From Sphingomonas citri (GTDB taxonomy: Bacteria; Pseudomonadota; Alphaproteobacteria; Sphingomonadales; Sphingomonadaceae): DNA of 64,000 nt. This document shows positions 8,490 to 18,565 of this stretch, piece after piece (position 1 is the first letter of the stretch; every line of letters starts with the position of its first letter). Below the pieces are notes generated by a model. That model saw only the letters and a list, made by a program, of their open reading frames with translations, made no database searches and was not told the DNA's origin. The stretch covers positions 62,001 through 126,000 of the forward strand of contig NZ_JAHXZN010000006.1 of the NCBI RefSeq assembly GCF_019429485.1. Direction: 5' to 3'. The position numbers and the translations under genes were made by a program.

Positions 8490-10361
8490 ATGAACGGATC
8501 GCCGCACGAGGAGGAGGACGCCCGCTGGTTCCGCCGCGCCGCGATGGCGACGGGTCACGCGATCGTCGTCACCGGGCCAGAGATCGAGCGCCCCGGGCCG
8601 GTGATCCGCTTCGTCAACGCGGCGATGTGTGCGCTCACCGGCTATGCCGAGCACGAGCTGCTCGGGGCCACGCCGCGGATCCTTCAGGGCCCCGAGACCG
8701 ATCGCGCGGTGCTCGCCGCGCTCAAGGACGCGCTGCGCGCCGGCCGCGGCTACGCCGGCGAGACCATCAACTATCGCAAGGACGGCGCGCGATACGTCGT
8801 CGACTGGACGATCGACCCGATCCGCGACGAAGCGGGCGTGATCGAGGGCTGGATCGGCGTGCAACGCGACATCACTGCCGAGCGCGGCCGCGACATCGAG
8901 CGTGCCGAGGCCGGCGCGCGGCTGCGCGCGATCTTCTCCGCTGCCTCGGTCGGCCTGTCCGAGGTCGACCAGCACGGGCGTTTCCTGCGCGTCAATCAGG
9001 AGCTGTGTCGTCTGCTCGGCCGCGGCGAGGCCGAGCTGCTGCGCCTCGGCGTCGCCGACGTGACCCGGCCGGCCTATCTCGCGCCCTCCTTCGCCGCGGT
9101 GGAGCGCGCGTTGGCGGGCGGGCGCACCGCCACGCTCGACAAATGCTACCACCGCCCCGACGGTACCGTTGTCTGGGCGAACAGTAGCATCACCCCGCTC
9201 GGCGCGCCGGGTGACCCGGCGCGCTCGCTGCTGGTCGTCACCATCGACCTCACCGCGCGCAAGCGCGCCGAGGCGGCGCTGCGCGAGAGCGAGGAGCTAT
9301 TCCGGCAGTTCGGCACCGCGTCGGCCGACGCCCTGTGGGTGCGCGACGCGCGCGACCTGCGCGTCGAATATGCCAGCCCCGCCTTCGAGCGGCTGTACGG
9401 CCTGCCGCTGGCGACGGTCGGCGCCCGCGACGACCTGCGCCGCGTGGCGCGGCTGATCCTGCCCGCCGACCGCGCCGGCGCGCTCGACGCAGTGCGTCGC
9501 GTCCGCGCGGGCGCGACCGTCACCGCCGAGTTCCGCATCCGTCGTGCCGAAGACGGCGCGGTGCGCTGGGTGCGCGACACCGCTTTCCCGATCCGCGACG
9601 GCGAGGGCCGGATCCACCGCATCGGGGGGATCAGCGAGGACGCCACCGCGGCCAAGGCGAGCTCCGACCGGCTAGAGGTGCTCGTCGCCGAGCTGCAACA
9701 CCGCACGCGCAACCTGCTCGGCGTCGTGCGCGGCCTGTCGAACCAGCTGATCGCGAGCAGCGCCTCGCTCGACGATTTCGCCGGCCGGTTCGACGACCGG
9801 CTGCGCGCGCTGGCACGGGTCAACGGGCTGCTCGCGCGGCTGAGCGAGGGCGATCGCATCACCTTCGACGAGCTGGCGCGGAGCGAGCTCGAGTCGCTCG
9901 GCGGCGCCGACTGGCTAGGCTCGGGGCGGGTGACCATGACCGGCCCGACGGGCGTGCGGCTGCGCTCGAGCACGGTGCAGACCTTCGCGCTCGCGCTCCA
10001 CGAACTCGCCACCAACGCGCTCAAGTACGGCGCGCTGTCGCCGCGCGGCGGGCGGCTCGCGCTGGACTGGCGAGTCGCGACGGTCGGGGGCGTGCCGATG
10101 CTGCACGTCACCTGGCAGGAGAGCGGAGTCGCGCGCGATCCGGTCGCCGACGCGCCGGCGCCGGGCGGCGGCTATGGGCGCGAGCTGATCGAGCATGCCT
10201 TGCCGTATCAGCTCGGCGCGCGCACGCGTTTCGCGTTGCGCGACGATGGCGTCCACTGTGAGATCGCGCTGCCCGCCTCGCGCGGTTCCGAAACCGCGCG
10301 CGCTGCGCTAGACGCGGGGGCAGACCCCGGCGGCGCCGGGCACGACATCGGAGAGGATTGA
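8490..10361 (+). CDS. Three-PAS sensor histidine kinase, HWE family
   Basis: Cytoplasmic signalling kinase of 623 residues with no membrane segments. PAS domains lie at about 20-135, 145-260 and 270-385. The phosphoacceptor box [12 protein letters not shown] is near residue 400, the N-box [14 protein letters not shown] near 503, and a WxE motif in TWQES, together defining the HWE family common in alphaproteobacteria (general stress or light signalling). The first PAS looks like a LOV domain (LQGPETD, NYRKDG, GVQRDIT), but the cysteine of the LOV signature is replaced: GATPRILQG where GRNCRFLQG is typical. No response regulator or sigma factor is adjacent. It is followed 7 bp later by the dehydrogenase gene. 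Confidence 0.9.
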   Translation: MNGSPHEEEDARWFRRAAMATGHAIVVTGPEIERPGPVIRFVNAAMCALTGYAEHELLGATPRILQGPETDRAVLAALKDALRAGRGYAGETINYRKDGARYVVDWTIDPIRDEAGVIEGWIGVQRDITAERGRDIERAEAGARLRAIFSAASVGLSEVDQHGRFLRVNQELCRLLGRGEAELLRLGVADVTRPAYLAPSFAAVERALAGGRTATLDKCYHRPDGTVVWANSSITPLGAPGDPARSLLVVTIDLTARKRAEAALRESEELFRQFGTASADALWVRDARDLRVEYASPAFERLYGLPLATVGARDDLRRVARLILPADRAGALDAVRRVRAGATVTAEFRIRRAEDGAVRWVRDTAFPIRDGEGRIHRIGGISEDATAAKASSDRLEVLVAELQHRTRNLLGVVRGLSNQLIASSASLDDFAGRFDDRLRALARVNGLLARLSEGDRITFDELARSELESLGGADWLGSGRVTMTGPTGVRLRSSTVQTFALALHELATNALKYGALSPRGGRLALDWRVATVGGVPMLHVTWQESGVARDPVADAPAPGGGYGRELIEHALPYQLGARTRFALRDDGVHCEIALPASRGSETARAALDAGADPGGAGHDIGED

Positions 10362-10368
10362 TCACCGC

Positions 10369-11553
<1,185 letters not shown>

Positions 11554-11559
11554 GGGTCA

Positions 11560-11699
11560 GATCCTCCCCGGCACGGGGAGGGGGACCATGCGCAGCATGG
11601 TAGGGGGCTTTCCGCATACGAGACGCCGCGTGAGCGGATAGCCCCCGCCACCACCGCGATGGCGCGCGGCGGTCCCCCTCCCCGTAGGCGGGGAGGATC
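11560..11699. repeat. 140-bp inverted repeat, GATCCTCCCC family
   Basis: Begins GATCCTCCCCGG and ends GCGGGGAGGATC, with inner complementary segments GGGGGACC / GGTCCCCC. It fills the gap between gcdH and the DUF6496-like gene. Related units lie at 37640-37781 and 44246-44385, with more degenerate ones at 39806-39940 and 20154-20205. Confidence 0.85.
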
Positions 11700-11757
11700 T
11701 TGGAACCGCCCGCCGCCCGCCCCGGTTCTCGCTCGCATCGCGTCAGGAGCGTGTGAG

Positions 11758-12069
11758 ATGGCGAAGCAGAGCAAGGCGCAGCAGGAGACGGTCGAGCGCG
11801 TGATGCACGAGTTCGCGGAGGGCGAGCTGGAGACCAGCGCGGGGCGCAAGGTCACCAGTCGCAAGCAGGCGATCGCGATCGGGCTGAGCGAGGCGGGCGC
11901 GTCGAACCAGCAGACCCCCGCGCAGAACAAGCGCCGCAAGGGCCAGGCGGAGCGGCGCGAGCGCAGGCAGGAACCGAGCAAGGCCGAGCTCTACGAGCGC
12001 GCGAAGAAGGCGGACGTGCCGGGCCGCTCGACGATGAGCAAGGCCGAGCTGGAGAAGGCCCTCGGTTGA
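11758..12069 (+). CDS. Small DUF6496-type protein
   Basis: A basic, charged 103-residue cytoplasmic protein. The N-terminal half MAKQSKAQQETVERVMHEF and GRKVTSRKQAIAIGLSEAG matches the DUF6496 pattern, in which lysine/arginine-rich short proteins carry a K..SRKQAIAIGLSEA core. The C-terminal half SKAELYERAKKADVPGRSTMSKAELEKALG looks like a Rho-N/SAP-type helical DNA- or RNA-binding segment. The start at 11758 has CAGGAGC upstream; earlier in-frame codons fall in the palindromic repeat. Function unknown; a nucleoid or stress-associated role is only a guess. Confidence 0.75.
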   Translation: MAKQSKAQQETVERVMHEFAEGELETSAGRKVTSRKQAIAIGLSEAGASNQQTPAQNKRRKGQAERRERRQEPSKAELYERAKKADVPGRSTMSKAELEKALG

Positions 12070-12102
12070 GGGCGCCGGTTTGAGGTGAGTCGTGCCACTT
12101 CC

Positions 12103-12163
12103 GCTCCTCCTCCCTTCCGTCATCCGAAACAAGTCCGGGACGACGGAAGGGAGGAGGAGGAGC
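12103..12163. repeat. Short palindrome with type A core remnant
   Basis: GCTCCTCCTCCCTTCCGTC (12103-12121) pairs with the reverse complement GACGGAAGGGAGGAGG ending near 12163, around a loop containing AACAAGTCCGGGA, the right-arm core of the type A element. Looks like an internally deleted REPIN that could still form a hairpin between the convergent DUF6496-type and reductase genes. Confidence 0.65.
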
Positions 12164-12211
12164 GGCGGCAGCATCCCGGCTAGCGGCCGCCGAGGTAGCG
12201 ATAGCGCCCCC

Positions 12212-12820
12212 TCAATAGGCCGCGGTGAAGCGTGCGCGCGGGTGGCGGTGCTGCTCCAGCTCGTCGACCATCGCGATCGCATAGTCGGCGAAGCTGATCC
12301 GGCTCTGCCCCTCGCCGTCGACCACCAGCTCGTCGCCGCCGAGCCGGAAGCGGCCGGTGCGCGGCCCCTCCTCGATCAGCGCGGCGGGCGAGAAGAAGGT
12401 CCAGTCGACGTCCTCCACCCCGCGCAGCGCCTCCAGGAAGCGCACCCCGCCCATCGCCATGTCGCGCCACGCCGCCGGGAAATCGGGCGAGTCGATCAGC
12501 CGGCCGCCGTCCGCGGTGCGCAGGCTCGCCGCGCCACCGGTGACCAGCAGCCGCGGCACCCCCGCCGCGCGCAGTGCGCCCAGCAGCGTCTCGGCGGTGA
12601 CGTCGAAGTGGAGCGCGCTGATCACCGCGTCATGGCCGCGGACCAGCCCGGCGAGCGCGTCGGCGTCGTGCGCGTCGCCCGCCAGCGCGGTGACGCCGTT
12701 CGCGGCGGAGATCGCCGCCGGGTGGCGCGCGATCGCGGTGACCTGATGCCCACGCCGCGCCAGCTCCTGCGTGATCTCCTTGCCCGCGCGACCGCTCGCG
12801 CCCAGCACCGCTACCCTCAT
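12212..12820 (-). CDS. NAD(P)-binding reductase, NmrA/SDR-a5 type
   Basis: A 202-residue Rossmann protein starting MRVAVLGASGRAGKEITQEL (GxxGxxG nucleotide motif at residues 7-13), then GHQVTAIARHP and ALAGDAHDADALAGLVRGHDAVISAL. Related proteins are atypical SDRs acting as NADPH sensors or quinone/flavin reductases. The ATG at 12820 is preceded by GGAGAGCGAG; upstream in-frame codons lie in the neighbouring promoter. It diverges from an HxlR regulator gene, a pairing seen in many bacteria where the regulator responds to electrophiles or quinones and controls the reductase. Confidence 0.85.
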   Translation of the reverse strand: MRVAVLGASGRAGKEITQELARRGHQVTAIARHPAAISAANGVTALAGDAHDADALAGLVRGHDAVISALHFDVTAETLLGALRAAGVPRLLVTGGAASLRTADGGRLIDSPDFPAAWRDMAMGGVRFLEALRGVEDVDWTFFSPAALIEEGPRTGRFRLGGDELVVDGEGQSRISFADYAIAMVDELEQHRHPRARFTAAY

Positions 12821-12875
12821 CTCGCTCTCCGTGGATGGTTTCCAACGGTGACCTACTTGGCTAGGGCGAGGCGCC

Positions 12876-13310
12876 ATGCAAGACGGCACTTCCCTCTCAC
12901 CTGGTTACCCCGGCGATACCGTGCGCGGTGACGCTTATGCCGCCGACTGCCCGACGCGGCGCCTGCTCGATCGCGTCGGCGACAAATGGAGCGTGCTGAT
13001 CCTGCTGCTGCTCGGCGACTCGCCGCGGCGCTTCAGCGAGCTCAAGCGGTGCATCGCGGGCGTGTCGCAGAAGATGCTGAGCCAGACGCTGCGCTCGCTC
13101 GAGCGCGACGGTCTCGTGACGCGCGAGGTCGATGGCAGCGTGCCGATCAAGGTGGTGTATCGCGTCACCCCGCTCGGGCGCGAGCTGCTTGGCGCGCTGC
13201 GCCAGATGATCGACTGGGCGGAGACGCGGATGGGCGCGGTCGCCGCCGCGCAGGCGCGCTACGACGCGCGCGGAGAGACCGCGGCGGAGATGGTAGCGCT
13301 CCCCGGATGA
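12876..13310 (+). CDS. HxlR-family transcriptional regulator
   Basis: A 144-residue winged-helix protein. CPTRRLLDRVGDKWSVLILLLLG carries the conserved early cysteine (ADCPTRRLL) and the DKW motif of the HxlR/MarR-like family (stretch quoted here as CPTRRLLDRVG and DKWSVLILLLLG), followed by RRFSELKRCIAGVSQKMLSQ and LERDGLVTREV, the recognition helix and wing. Members often sense quinones, aldehydes or hypochlorite through the conserved cysteine. Divergent from the NmrA-like reductase with a 55-bp shared promoter region, so it probably controls that gene and itself. Confidence 0.9.
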   Translation: MQDGTSLSPGYPGDTVRGDAYAADCPTRRLLDRVGDKWSVLILLLLGDSPRRFSELKRCIAGVSQKMLSQTLRSLERDGLVTREVDGSVPIKVVYRVTPLGRELLGALRQMIDWAETRMGAVAAAQARYDARGETAAEMVALPG

Positions 13311-13367
13311 TGCTGTTAACCCTCTGATCCACGGCGCCGAAAGCGTCGATAGCCAAGGGAGAGGGAC

Positions 13368-14462
13368 ATGCGCGAGGCCGACCGTCGCACCATCATCACC
13401 GGACTGGGGATGGGGCTCGCCGTCGCCGCGAGCGGCGCCTGCGCCGCGCCGCCGCGCGACCGCAAGATCGGCTATGCCGTGGTCGGGCTAGGTCGCTACG
13501 CCGAGCTGATCATGTCCAAGTTCGCCGAGTGCGAGCATTCGCGCCTCGTCGCTTTGGTCAGCGGCACGCCCGAGAAGCTGGAGAAGTTCGGGACTCAGTA
13601 CAACATCCATAAGACGCACCGCTACAGCTACGCCAACTTCGACACGATCCGCGACAATCCCGACATCGACGTGGTCTACGTGATCCTGCCCAACTCGATG
13701 CACGCCGAATATGTCGTGCGCGCCGCCAAGGCGGGCAAGCACGTGATGTGCGAGAAGCCGATGGCGGTCTCGGTGGCGGAATGCGAGACGATGATCGCGG
13801 CCTGCCGCGCCGCCAAGCGCAAGCTGATGATCGGCTATCGCTCGCGCTTCCAGCCGCACAACATGCTCGCGATCCAGCTGGCGCAGAGCGGCTTCGTCGG
13901 GCCGACGCGGATCATCACCTCGGAGCACGGCTTCGACGCCAAGCCCAACCAGTGGCGGCTCGACCGGCCGCTGTCGGGGGGCGGCTCGCTGATGGACATC
14001 GGCATCTACAGCCTCAACGCGGCGCGCTATCTCGCCGGCGAGAACCCCGTCGAGGTCAGCGCGATCGAGTCGACCGACCGCTCCGACCCGCGCTTCCGCA
14101 CGGTGGAGGACCGTATCTCGTTCCTGCTGCGCTTCCCCTCGGGGATCGAGGCGACCTGTGTGTCGAGCTACAGCTCGAACCACAACGCCTATCGCGTGAT
14201 CGGCACCAAGGGCTGGATCGAGCTCGAGCCCGCCACCTCCTACGAGGGGCAGAAGATGCGGATCAACCGCGACGGCCGCACCGAGCCGCGCGACCCACCC
14301 GCGGGCAAGGCGCAGCATGCGGCGCAGCTCGACCACCTCGCCGAGTGCATCTTCGACGACAAGCAGCCGCTGGTCGCGGGCGAGGAGGGGCTGGCCGACA
14401 TGCGCGTGATCGAGGCGATCTACCGCTCGGCGCGCGAGGGCCAGCGCGTGCGGCTGGTATGA
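13368..14462 (+). CDS. Exported Gfo/Idh/MocA oxidoreductase
   Basis: NAD(P)-dependent sugar oxidoreductase of 364 residues, resembling glucose-fructose oxidoreductase. The N-terminus MREADRRTIITGLGMGLAVA with a small-residue tail looks like a twin-arginine export signal. The Rossmann motif GYAVVGLGRYAE starts at about residue 35; the family EKP motif is in HVMCEKPMAVS, and the C-terminal half has SGGGSLMDIGIYSLNAARYL. A strong ribosome site (GGGAGAGGG) precedes the ATG. The stop overlaps the start of the gluconolactonase-like gene (ATGA). Export would let it act with tightly bound cofactor in the periplasm, as in Zymomonas GFOR. Substrate inferred, not shown. Confidence 0.87.
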   Translation: MREADRRTIITGLGMGLAVAASGACAAPPRDRKIGYAVVGLGRYAELIMSKFAECEHSRLVALVSGTPEKLEKFGTQYNIHKTHRYSYANFDTIRDNPDIDVVYVILPNSMHAEYVVRAAKAGKHVMCEKPMAVSVAECETMIAACRAAKRKLMIGYRSRFQPHNMLAIQLAQSGFVGPTRIITSEHGFDAKPNQWRLDRPLSGGGSLMDIGIYSLNAARYLAGENPVEVSAIESTDRSDPRFRTVEDRISFLLRFPSGIEATCVSSYSSNHNAYRVIGTKGWIELEPATSYEGQKMRINRDGRTEPRDPPAGKAQHAAQLDHLAECIFDDKQPLVAGEEGLADMRVIEAIYRSAREGQRVRLV

Positions 14463-15490
14463 CCGCGCTCACCCGGCGCGCCGCGCTCGCCGGATTGGGG
14501 GCGGGGCTGACGGCGGGACTGGGCGCAGCGGCGCTGCTCGCCGGCGCCGCGCGCGCGGCCGAGCCGCCGCCGATGGGGGTGCTGCGGCTCGACCCGCGGC
14601 TCGATTCGATCATCCCGCCCGGCGCCACGATCGAGACGCTCGCCACCGGCTATCGCTGGGCCGAGGGGCCGGTGTGGGTCGCCAGGGGCGAGTATCTGCT
14701 GTTCTCCGACGTGCCCGCCAACGTCGTCCATCGCTGGTCGCGCCGCGACGGCGCGCGGCCGTTCCTCGATCCCTCGGGCCTGCAGACGCCGATCCCGCCC
14801 GCGATCCGCGAGGCCGGCGCCAATGGGCTGGCGCTCGATCGCCGGGGCCGGCTGATCGTCGCGGACAGCGGTACGCGCGCGATCGTCCGCGTCGACCTTG
14901 CCACAAAGAAGCGGACCGTGCTGGCCGAGCGCTACCGCGGCAAGCGCTTCAACAGCCCCAACGACGTGGTGGTGGCGCGCTCGGGCGCGATCTACTTCAC
15001 CGACCCGACCTACGGCTTCGCCGCCGGCCCCGACTCGCCGCTGCGCGAGCTCGACGTGATGGGACTCTACCGGCTCGACCCCGACGGCACCGTCACGTTG
15101 CTCGACGGCGCGCGGCGCTTTCCCAACGGCGTCGGCCTCTCGCCCGACGAGCGCACCTTGTATCTGGCGTGCTCGGACGACGCCGCGCCCTTGGTCTGGG
15201 CCTATGCGCTCGACACGCGCGGCCGGCCGACGGGCTTGCGCGTGTTCAGCGACATGCGCGCGGACAAGGCGAAGGGCTGGGCCGGCGCGCCCGATGGCAT
15301 GGACGTCGCCGCGGCGGGGCATCTGTTCGTCAGCGGACCGGGCGGGATGCACGTGCTGAGCCCCGCCGGCGAGCCGCTCGGCATCATCGGCAACGGCAAG
15401 CCGATCGCCAACGCCTGCGTCGGCGAGGGCGGGCGCAGCCTGTTCCTGACGGCGTCGGACCGGATCTGCCGCGTCGCGCTGGTCGGGTAG
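14459..15490 (+). CDS. SMP-30/gluconolactonase-family protein, Tat-exported
   Basis: Six-bladed beta-propeller lactonase, likely opening the aldonolactone made by the preceding oxidoreductase. The signal MTALTRRAALAGLGAGLTAG has a twin arginine and ends at ARAAE. Family blocks include YRWAEGPVWV, GANGLALDRRGRLIVAD, FNSPNDVVVARSGAIYFTDP with the metal-binding Asn/Asp, FPNGVGLSPDERTLYLA and GAPDGMDVAAAGHLFV. 343 residues. The start was chosen from the Tat signal and the ATGA overlap with the upstream stop. Coupled translation and matched export signals support a two-step periplasmic sugar oxidation. Confidence 0.9.
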   Translation: MTALTRRAALAGLGAGLTAGLGAAALLAGAARAAEPPPMGVLRLDPRLDSIIPPGATIETLATGYRWAEGPVWVARGEYLLFSDVPANVVHRWSRRDGARPFLDPSGLQTPIPPAIREAGANGLALDRRGRLIVADSGTRAIVRVDLATKKRTVLAERYRGKRFNSPNDVVVARSGAIYFTDPTYGFAAGPDSPLRELDVMGLYRLDPDGTVTLLDGARRFPNGVGLSPDERTLYLACSDDAAPLVWAYALDTRGRPTGLRVFSDMRADKAKGWAGAPDGMDVAAAGHLFVSGPGGMHVLSPAGEPLGIIGNGKPIANACVGEGGRSLFLTASDRICRVALVG

Positions 15491-15513
15491 CCGCGTGGCG
15501 CTCGCGCGCTAGA

Positions 15514-15613
15514 CTCCCCTCCCCTTCAGGGGAGGGGTTGGGGGTGGGGCCTCGCCGCGGGCGCGCCGCCTGAGGAAACGCCCCACCCCAACCCCTCCCC
15601 TGAAGGGGAGGGG
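15514..15613. repeat. 100-bp inverted repeat, CCCCTTCAGGGG family
   Basis: Arms 15514-15550 and 15580-15613 are complementary, each containing its own small palindrome CCCCTTCAGGGG followed by a G-rich or C-rich tract (GGTTGGGGGTGGGGC and reverse). It sits between the lactonase gene and the second TonB receptor. Sister copies: 42191-42289, 57499-57598 and a half copy at 63796-63840. Confidence 0.9.
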
Positions 15614-15757
15614 CTTACGCGCCGCACTGTGGCGCAGAAACAACCCTTCTGCAGCAATGCTCTACGGCGGCCCATGCCACGTCGACACCACTCCCCGCGC
15701 GACTTACATTCGTGGTTAACGGCGCCGCCCGAGCGCCGCACCAGAGGGAGAAGAAGC

Positions 15758-18208
15758 ATGCGGTCCACCCACGCCACGCGGCTGCTCAGCGGCGCCGCCA
15801 CCGTCGCGCTGACGCTGCTCGCCGCGCCCGCGCTCGCTCAGACCGATACCAGCCAGACCACTGCCCAGGACACCGCACAGCGCTCGCAGCCCGACACCGG
15901 CATCGTCGACACCGATGCGCCGACGGGCGACGACATCATCGTCGTCGGCACCGCGGGCGGCGGCACGCGGCGGCAGGACGCCGCCTTCGCGGTCACCACG
16001 CTCAGCGACGACGCGATCGAGCGCGCCGCGCCCAACAGCACCGCCGACCTGCTCCGCACCGTCCCCGGCGTGATGGCTGAGAGCTCGGGCGGGCAGAACG
16101 GCGCCAACATCTTCGTCCGCGGCTACCCCTCGGGCGGCGACGCGCAGTTCGTCACCTTTCAGCTCGGCGGCGTGCCGATCTTCCCGCCTTCGACGCTGTC
16201 GTTCCTCGAGAACTCGCAGCTGATCCGGCTCGACGAGACGGTGCAGCGGGTCGAGGCGGTGCGCGGCGGGACCGGCTCGCTCTTCTCCAACGGCCAGCCC
16301 GGCCTGACCGTCAACGTCGTGCCGCGCACCGGCGGCAGCGAGCTCCACGGCCTCGCCAAATTCTCGTACACCGACTACGACGAGGCGCGCGGCGACGCCT
16401 GGGTGTCGGGCCCGCTCGGCGAGAACACCGGCTTCATGATCGGCGGCTTCTACGCGCAGGGCAACGGCATCCGCGACCCAGGCTTCCGCGCCGAGAAGGG
16501 CGGGCAGGTCACCGCCAACATCCACCATGATTTCGAGGGGCGCGGCTCGGTCGAGGTCTATGCGCGCTACCTCAACGATCGCGGCCAGTGGCTGCTGCCG
16601 ATCCCGGTGATCCAGGACGGGCGCAAGATCAGCGCCTATCCCGGCTTCGACGCGGGCACCGGCACCCTGCTCGGGCCGGAGACGCGGCTGACGCGCAACG
16701 TCCAGGGCAACACCGTCAACCTCGAGAACGGCCGCGGCGCGGACGTGATCAACACCGGCATCACCTTCGATTACGAGGTGGCCGACGGCCTGCGCGTGCG
16801 CGAGCGGATGAGCTATCTCGGCGGCCGCGCCGACACGGTCGGGCTCGTCCCCGACGGTCCGCCCACCGCCGCCTCGGCGATTGCGACCGCGCTCGGCGGT
16901 GCCGGCTCGACCGTCGCCTCGCTCAGCTACGTCAACGGTGGCGGCGCAGTCGCCTCGGGCGCGGACACGCAGGTGATGCGCGCGGGCATCTGGAGCGTGC
17001 AGAAGAAGATCACCTCCTTCGTCGCCGACACCGCGCTGGAGTGGAAGGCCGGCGGCAACAAGCTGACCGGCGGCTTCTACTACGCCGATTATACCACGCG
17101 CGACCAGTGGGCGCTGGGCAACCAGGTGCTGCTCACCGCCGAGCCGCGCGCGCGGCTGCTGAACCTGACGCTCAACGGCGGGCGCACCGCGACGCAGAAC
17201 GGCTTCACCAGCGGCGACGGCTTCCTGGTCGACGCTTATTACAAGGGATCGGACCTCGCCTTCTACGCGGTCGACGAGCTGCAGATCACGTCGCAGCTGC
17301 GCGTCGACGGCGGGCTGCGCTACCAGAAGCACATCGTCGACGGGAACCTGCGCACCCCGGCGGCGACCCAGGTCAACCTCGATGGCAACCCGAACACGCT
17401 GTACGACAACGCGGTCAACGTGTTCGGCGACCGGCGTGCGCTCGACCCGTTCCGCGAGGGGCGCTGGTCGTGGACCGCGGGCGCCAACTACGACTTCACC
17501 TCGCAGGTCGGCGTGTTCGCGCGCTACAGCCGCGGCCACAGCTTCCCGCAGTTCGACAATCTGCGCGAGGGGCTGACGATCGTCGCCAAGGTCGACACCT
17601 ACGAGGGCGGGCTCAAGGTATCGATGCCGTGGCTCAACCTCTACGCCACCGTCTTCCACAACAAGTTCGACGGGCTGGCGACGACGCAGCTGATCAACAA
17701 CGTCGCGCTCAGCCAGGTCGGCGGTGCCAAGGCGACCGGCGTCGAGCTGGAGGGGGCGATCCGGCCGTTCGCTGGCTTCAGCCTGGCGGCGGCGGGAACC
17801 TTCCTCGACGGCACCTACCAGGACTTCTTCACCGGCGGCGGCGCGATCGACAACACCGGGAACCGCGTCCAGCGCCAGCCGCGCTGGATGTGGCGCGTGA
17901 CGCCGTCCTACGAGCTGCCGGTGGGGAGCCTGCGCCCGTCGCTGTTCGCGACGCTGCAATATACCGGCGATCGCTTCTCCGATCCCGAGAACCAGCAGCT
18001 GCGGCCGCGCTTCTACCAGCTCGACGCGGGCGTGTCGGTCGAGGTGGCGGAGCGGATCCGGCTCCAGGTGACGGGCAACAACCTCACCGACGAGATCGGG
18101 CTGACCGAGGGCAACCCGCGCATCATCGGCTCGCAGGGGACCGGGCCGGTGCTGGCGCGCCCGATCCTGGGTCGCTCGCTGCGCTTCAGCGCGGCGCTGA
18201 GCTTCTGA
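15758..18208 (+). CDS. TonB-dependent receptor (second)
   Basis: An 816-residue outer-membrane transporter. The signal MRSTHATRLLSGAATVALTL ends at ALAQ; a Ser/Thr/Gln-rich linker leads to GDDIIVVGTAGGGTRRQDAA, the TonB-box and plug start. The plug has RTVPGVMAESSGGQNGANI, FVRGYPSGGD and VEAVRGGTGSLFSNGQPG; the barrel ends in ILGRSLRFSAALSF with the terminal aromatic. The ATG at 15758 has a strong GAGGGAGAAG site; upstream in-frame codons precede any signal peptide. It lies just downstream of the oxidoreductase-lactonase pair and upstream of another exported oxidoreductase, so it may import the sugar they process. Confidence 0.92.
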   Translation: MRSTHATRLLSGAATVALTLLAAPALAQTDTSQTTAQDTAQRSQPDTGIVDTDAPTGDDIIVVGTAGGGTRRQDAAFAVTTLSDDAIERAAPNSTADLLRTVPGVMAESSGGQNGANIFVRGYPSGGDAQFVTFQLGGVPIFPPSTLSFLENSQLIRLDETVQRVEAVRGGTGSLFSNGQPGLTVNVVPRTGGSELHGLAKFSYTDYDEARGDAWVSGPLGENTGFMIGGFYAQGNGIRDPGFRAEKGGQVTANIHHDFEGRGSVEVYARYLNDRGQWLLPIPVIQDGRKISAYPGFDAGTGTLLGPETRLTRNVQGNTVNLENGRGADVINTGITFDYEVADGLRVRERMSYLGGRADTVGLVPDGPPTAASAIATALGGAGSTVASLSYVNGGGAVASGADTQVMRAGIWSVQKKITSFVADTALEWKAGGNKLTGGFYYADYTTRDQWALGNQVLLTAEPRARLLNLTLNGGRTATQNGFTSGDGFLVDAYYKGSDLAFYAVDELQITSQLRVDGGLRYQKHIVDGNLRTPAATQVNLDGNPNTLYDNAVNVFGDRRALDPFREGRWSWTAGANYDFTSQVGVFARYSRGHSFPQFDNLREGLTIVAKVDTYEGGLKVSMPWLNLYATVFHNKFDGLATTQLINNVALSQVGGAKATGVELEGAIRPFAGFSLAAAGTFLDGTYQDFFTGGGAIDNTGNRVQRQPRWMWRVTPSYELPVGSLRPSLFATLQYTGDRFSDPENQQLRPRFYQLDAGVSVEVAERIRLQVTGNNLTDEIGLTEGNPRIIGSQGTGPVLARPILGRSLRFSAALSF

Positions 18209-18253
18209 GGGGGGCGTCACTCCCCTTCGAAAGGCCAACCGCGCCACTCTCTT

Positions 18254-18351
18254 CCGTCATCCCGGACTTGTTCCGGGATCCGCTCCTCCGCGAGCACAAC
18301 GACGTCAGGATGAGCGGCACCGTGGATCCCGGAACAAGTCCGGGATGACGG
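18254..18351. repeat. 98-bp inverted repeat, REPIN-like, type A
   Basis: Left arm 18254-18281 and right arm 18322-18351 are almost exact reverse complements (CCGTCATCC, core GGACTTGTTCC, GGATCC). Better preserved than the copy at 1891. It follows the TonB receptor stop by 45 bp. Confidence 0.9.
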
Positions 18352-18565
18352 GAGGAGGTGGGATGTCCGCCCGTGGCAAAAGCGGACCCCCTGCGCCTGC
18401 CATACGTCAGCGCCGCTAACGTATCGGCTTGCCCCGTCCCCCGACGTGCCGCATACAATAAGATAATTGCTTTCGAATGGCGCGACTCCCGGAGCTTGGC
18501 GGGGAACGCGGCACGACGCCGGTGAGCGCGCAAGCCTCTGCAACGACGCACGCGAAGGAGAGACG

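Noticed and set aside
15716..18247. An 843-codon open frame on the minus strand opposite the second TonB receptor
   Set aside because: Runs of Arg/Ala/Gly/His with no domain, antisense to a receptor with signal peptide, plug and barrel motifs. Open only because high GC removes stop codons.
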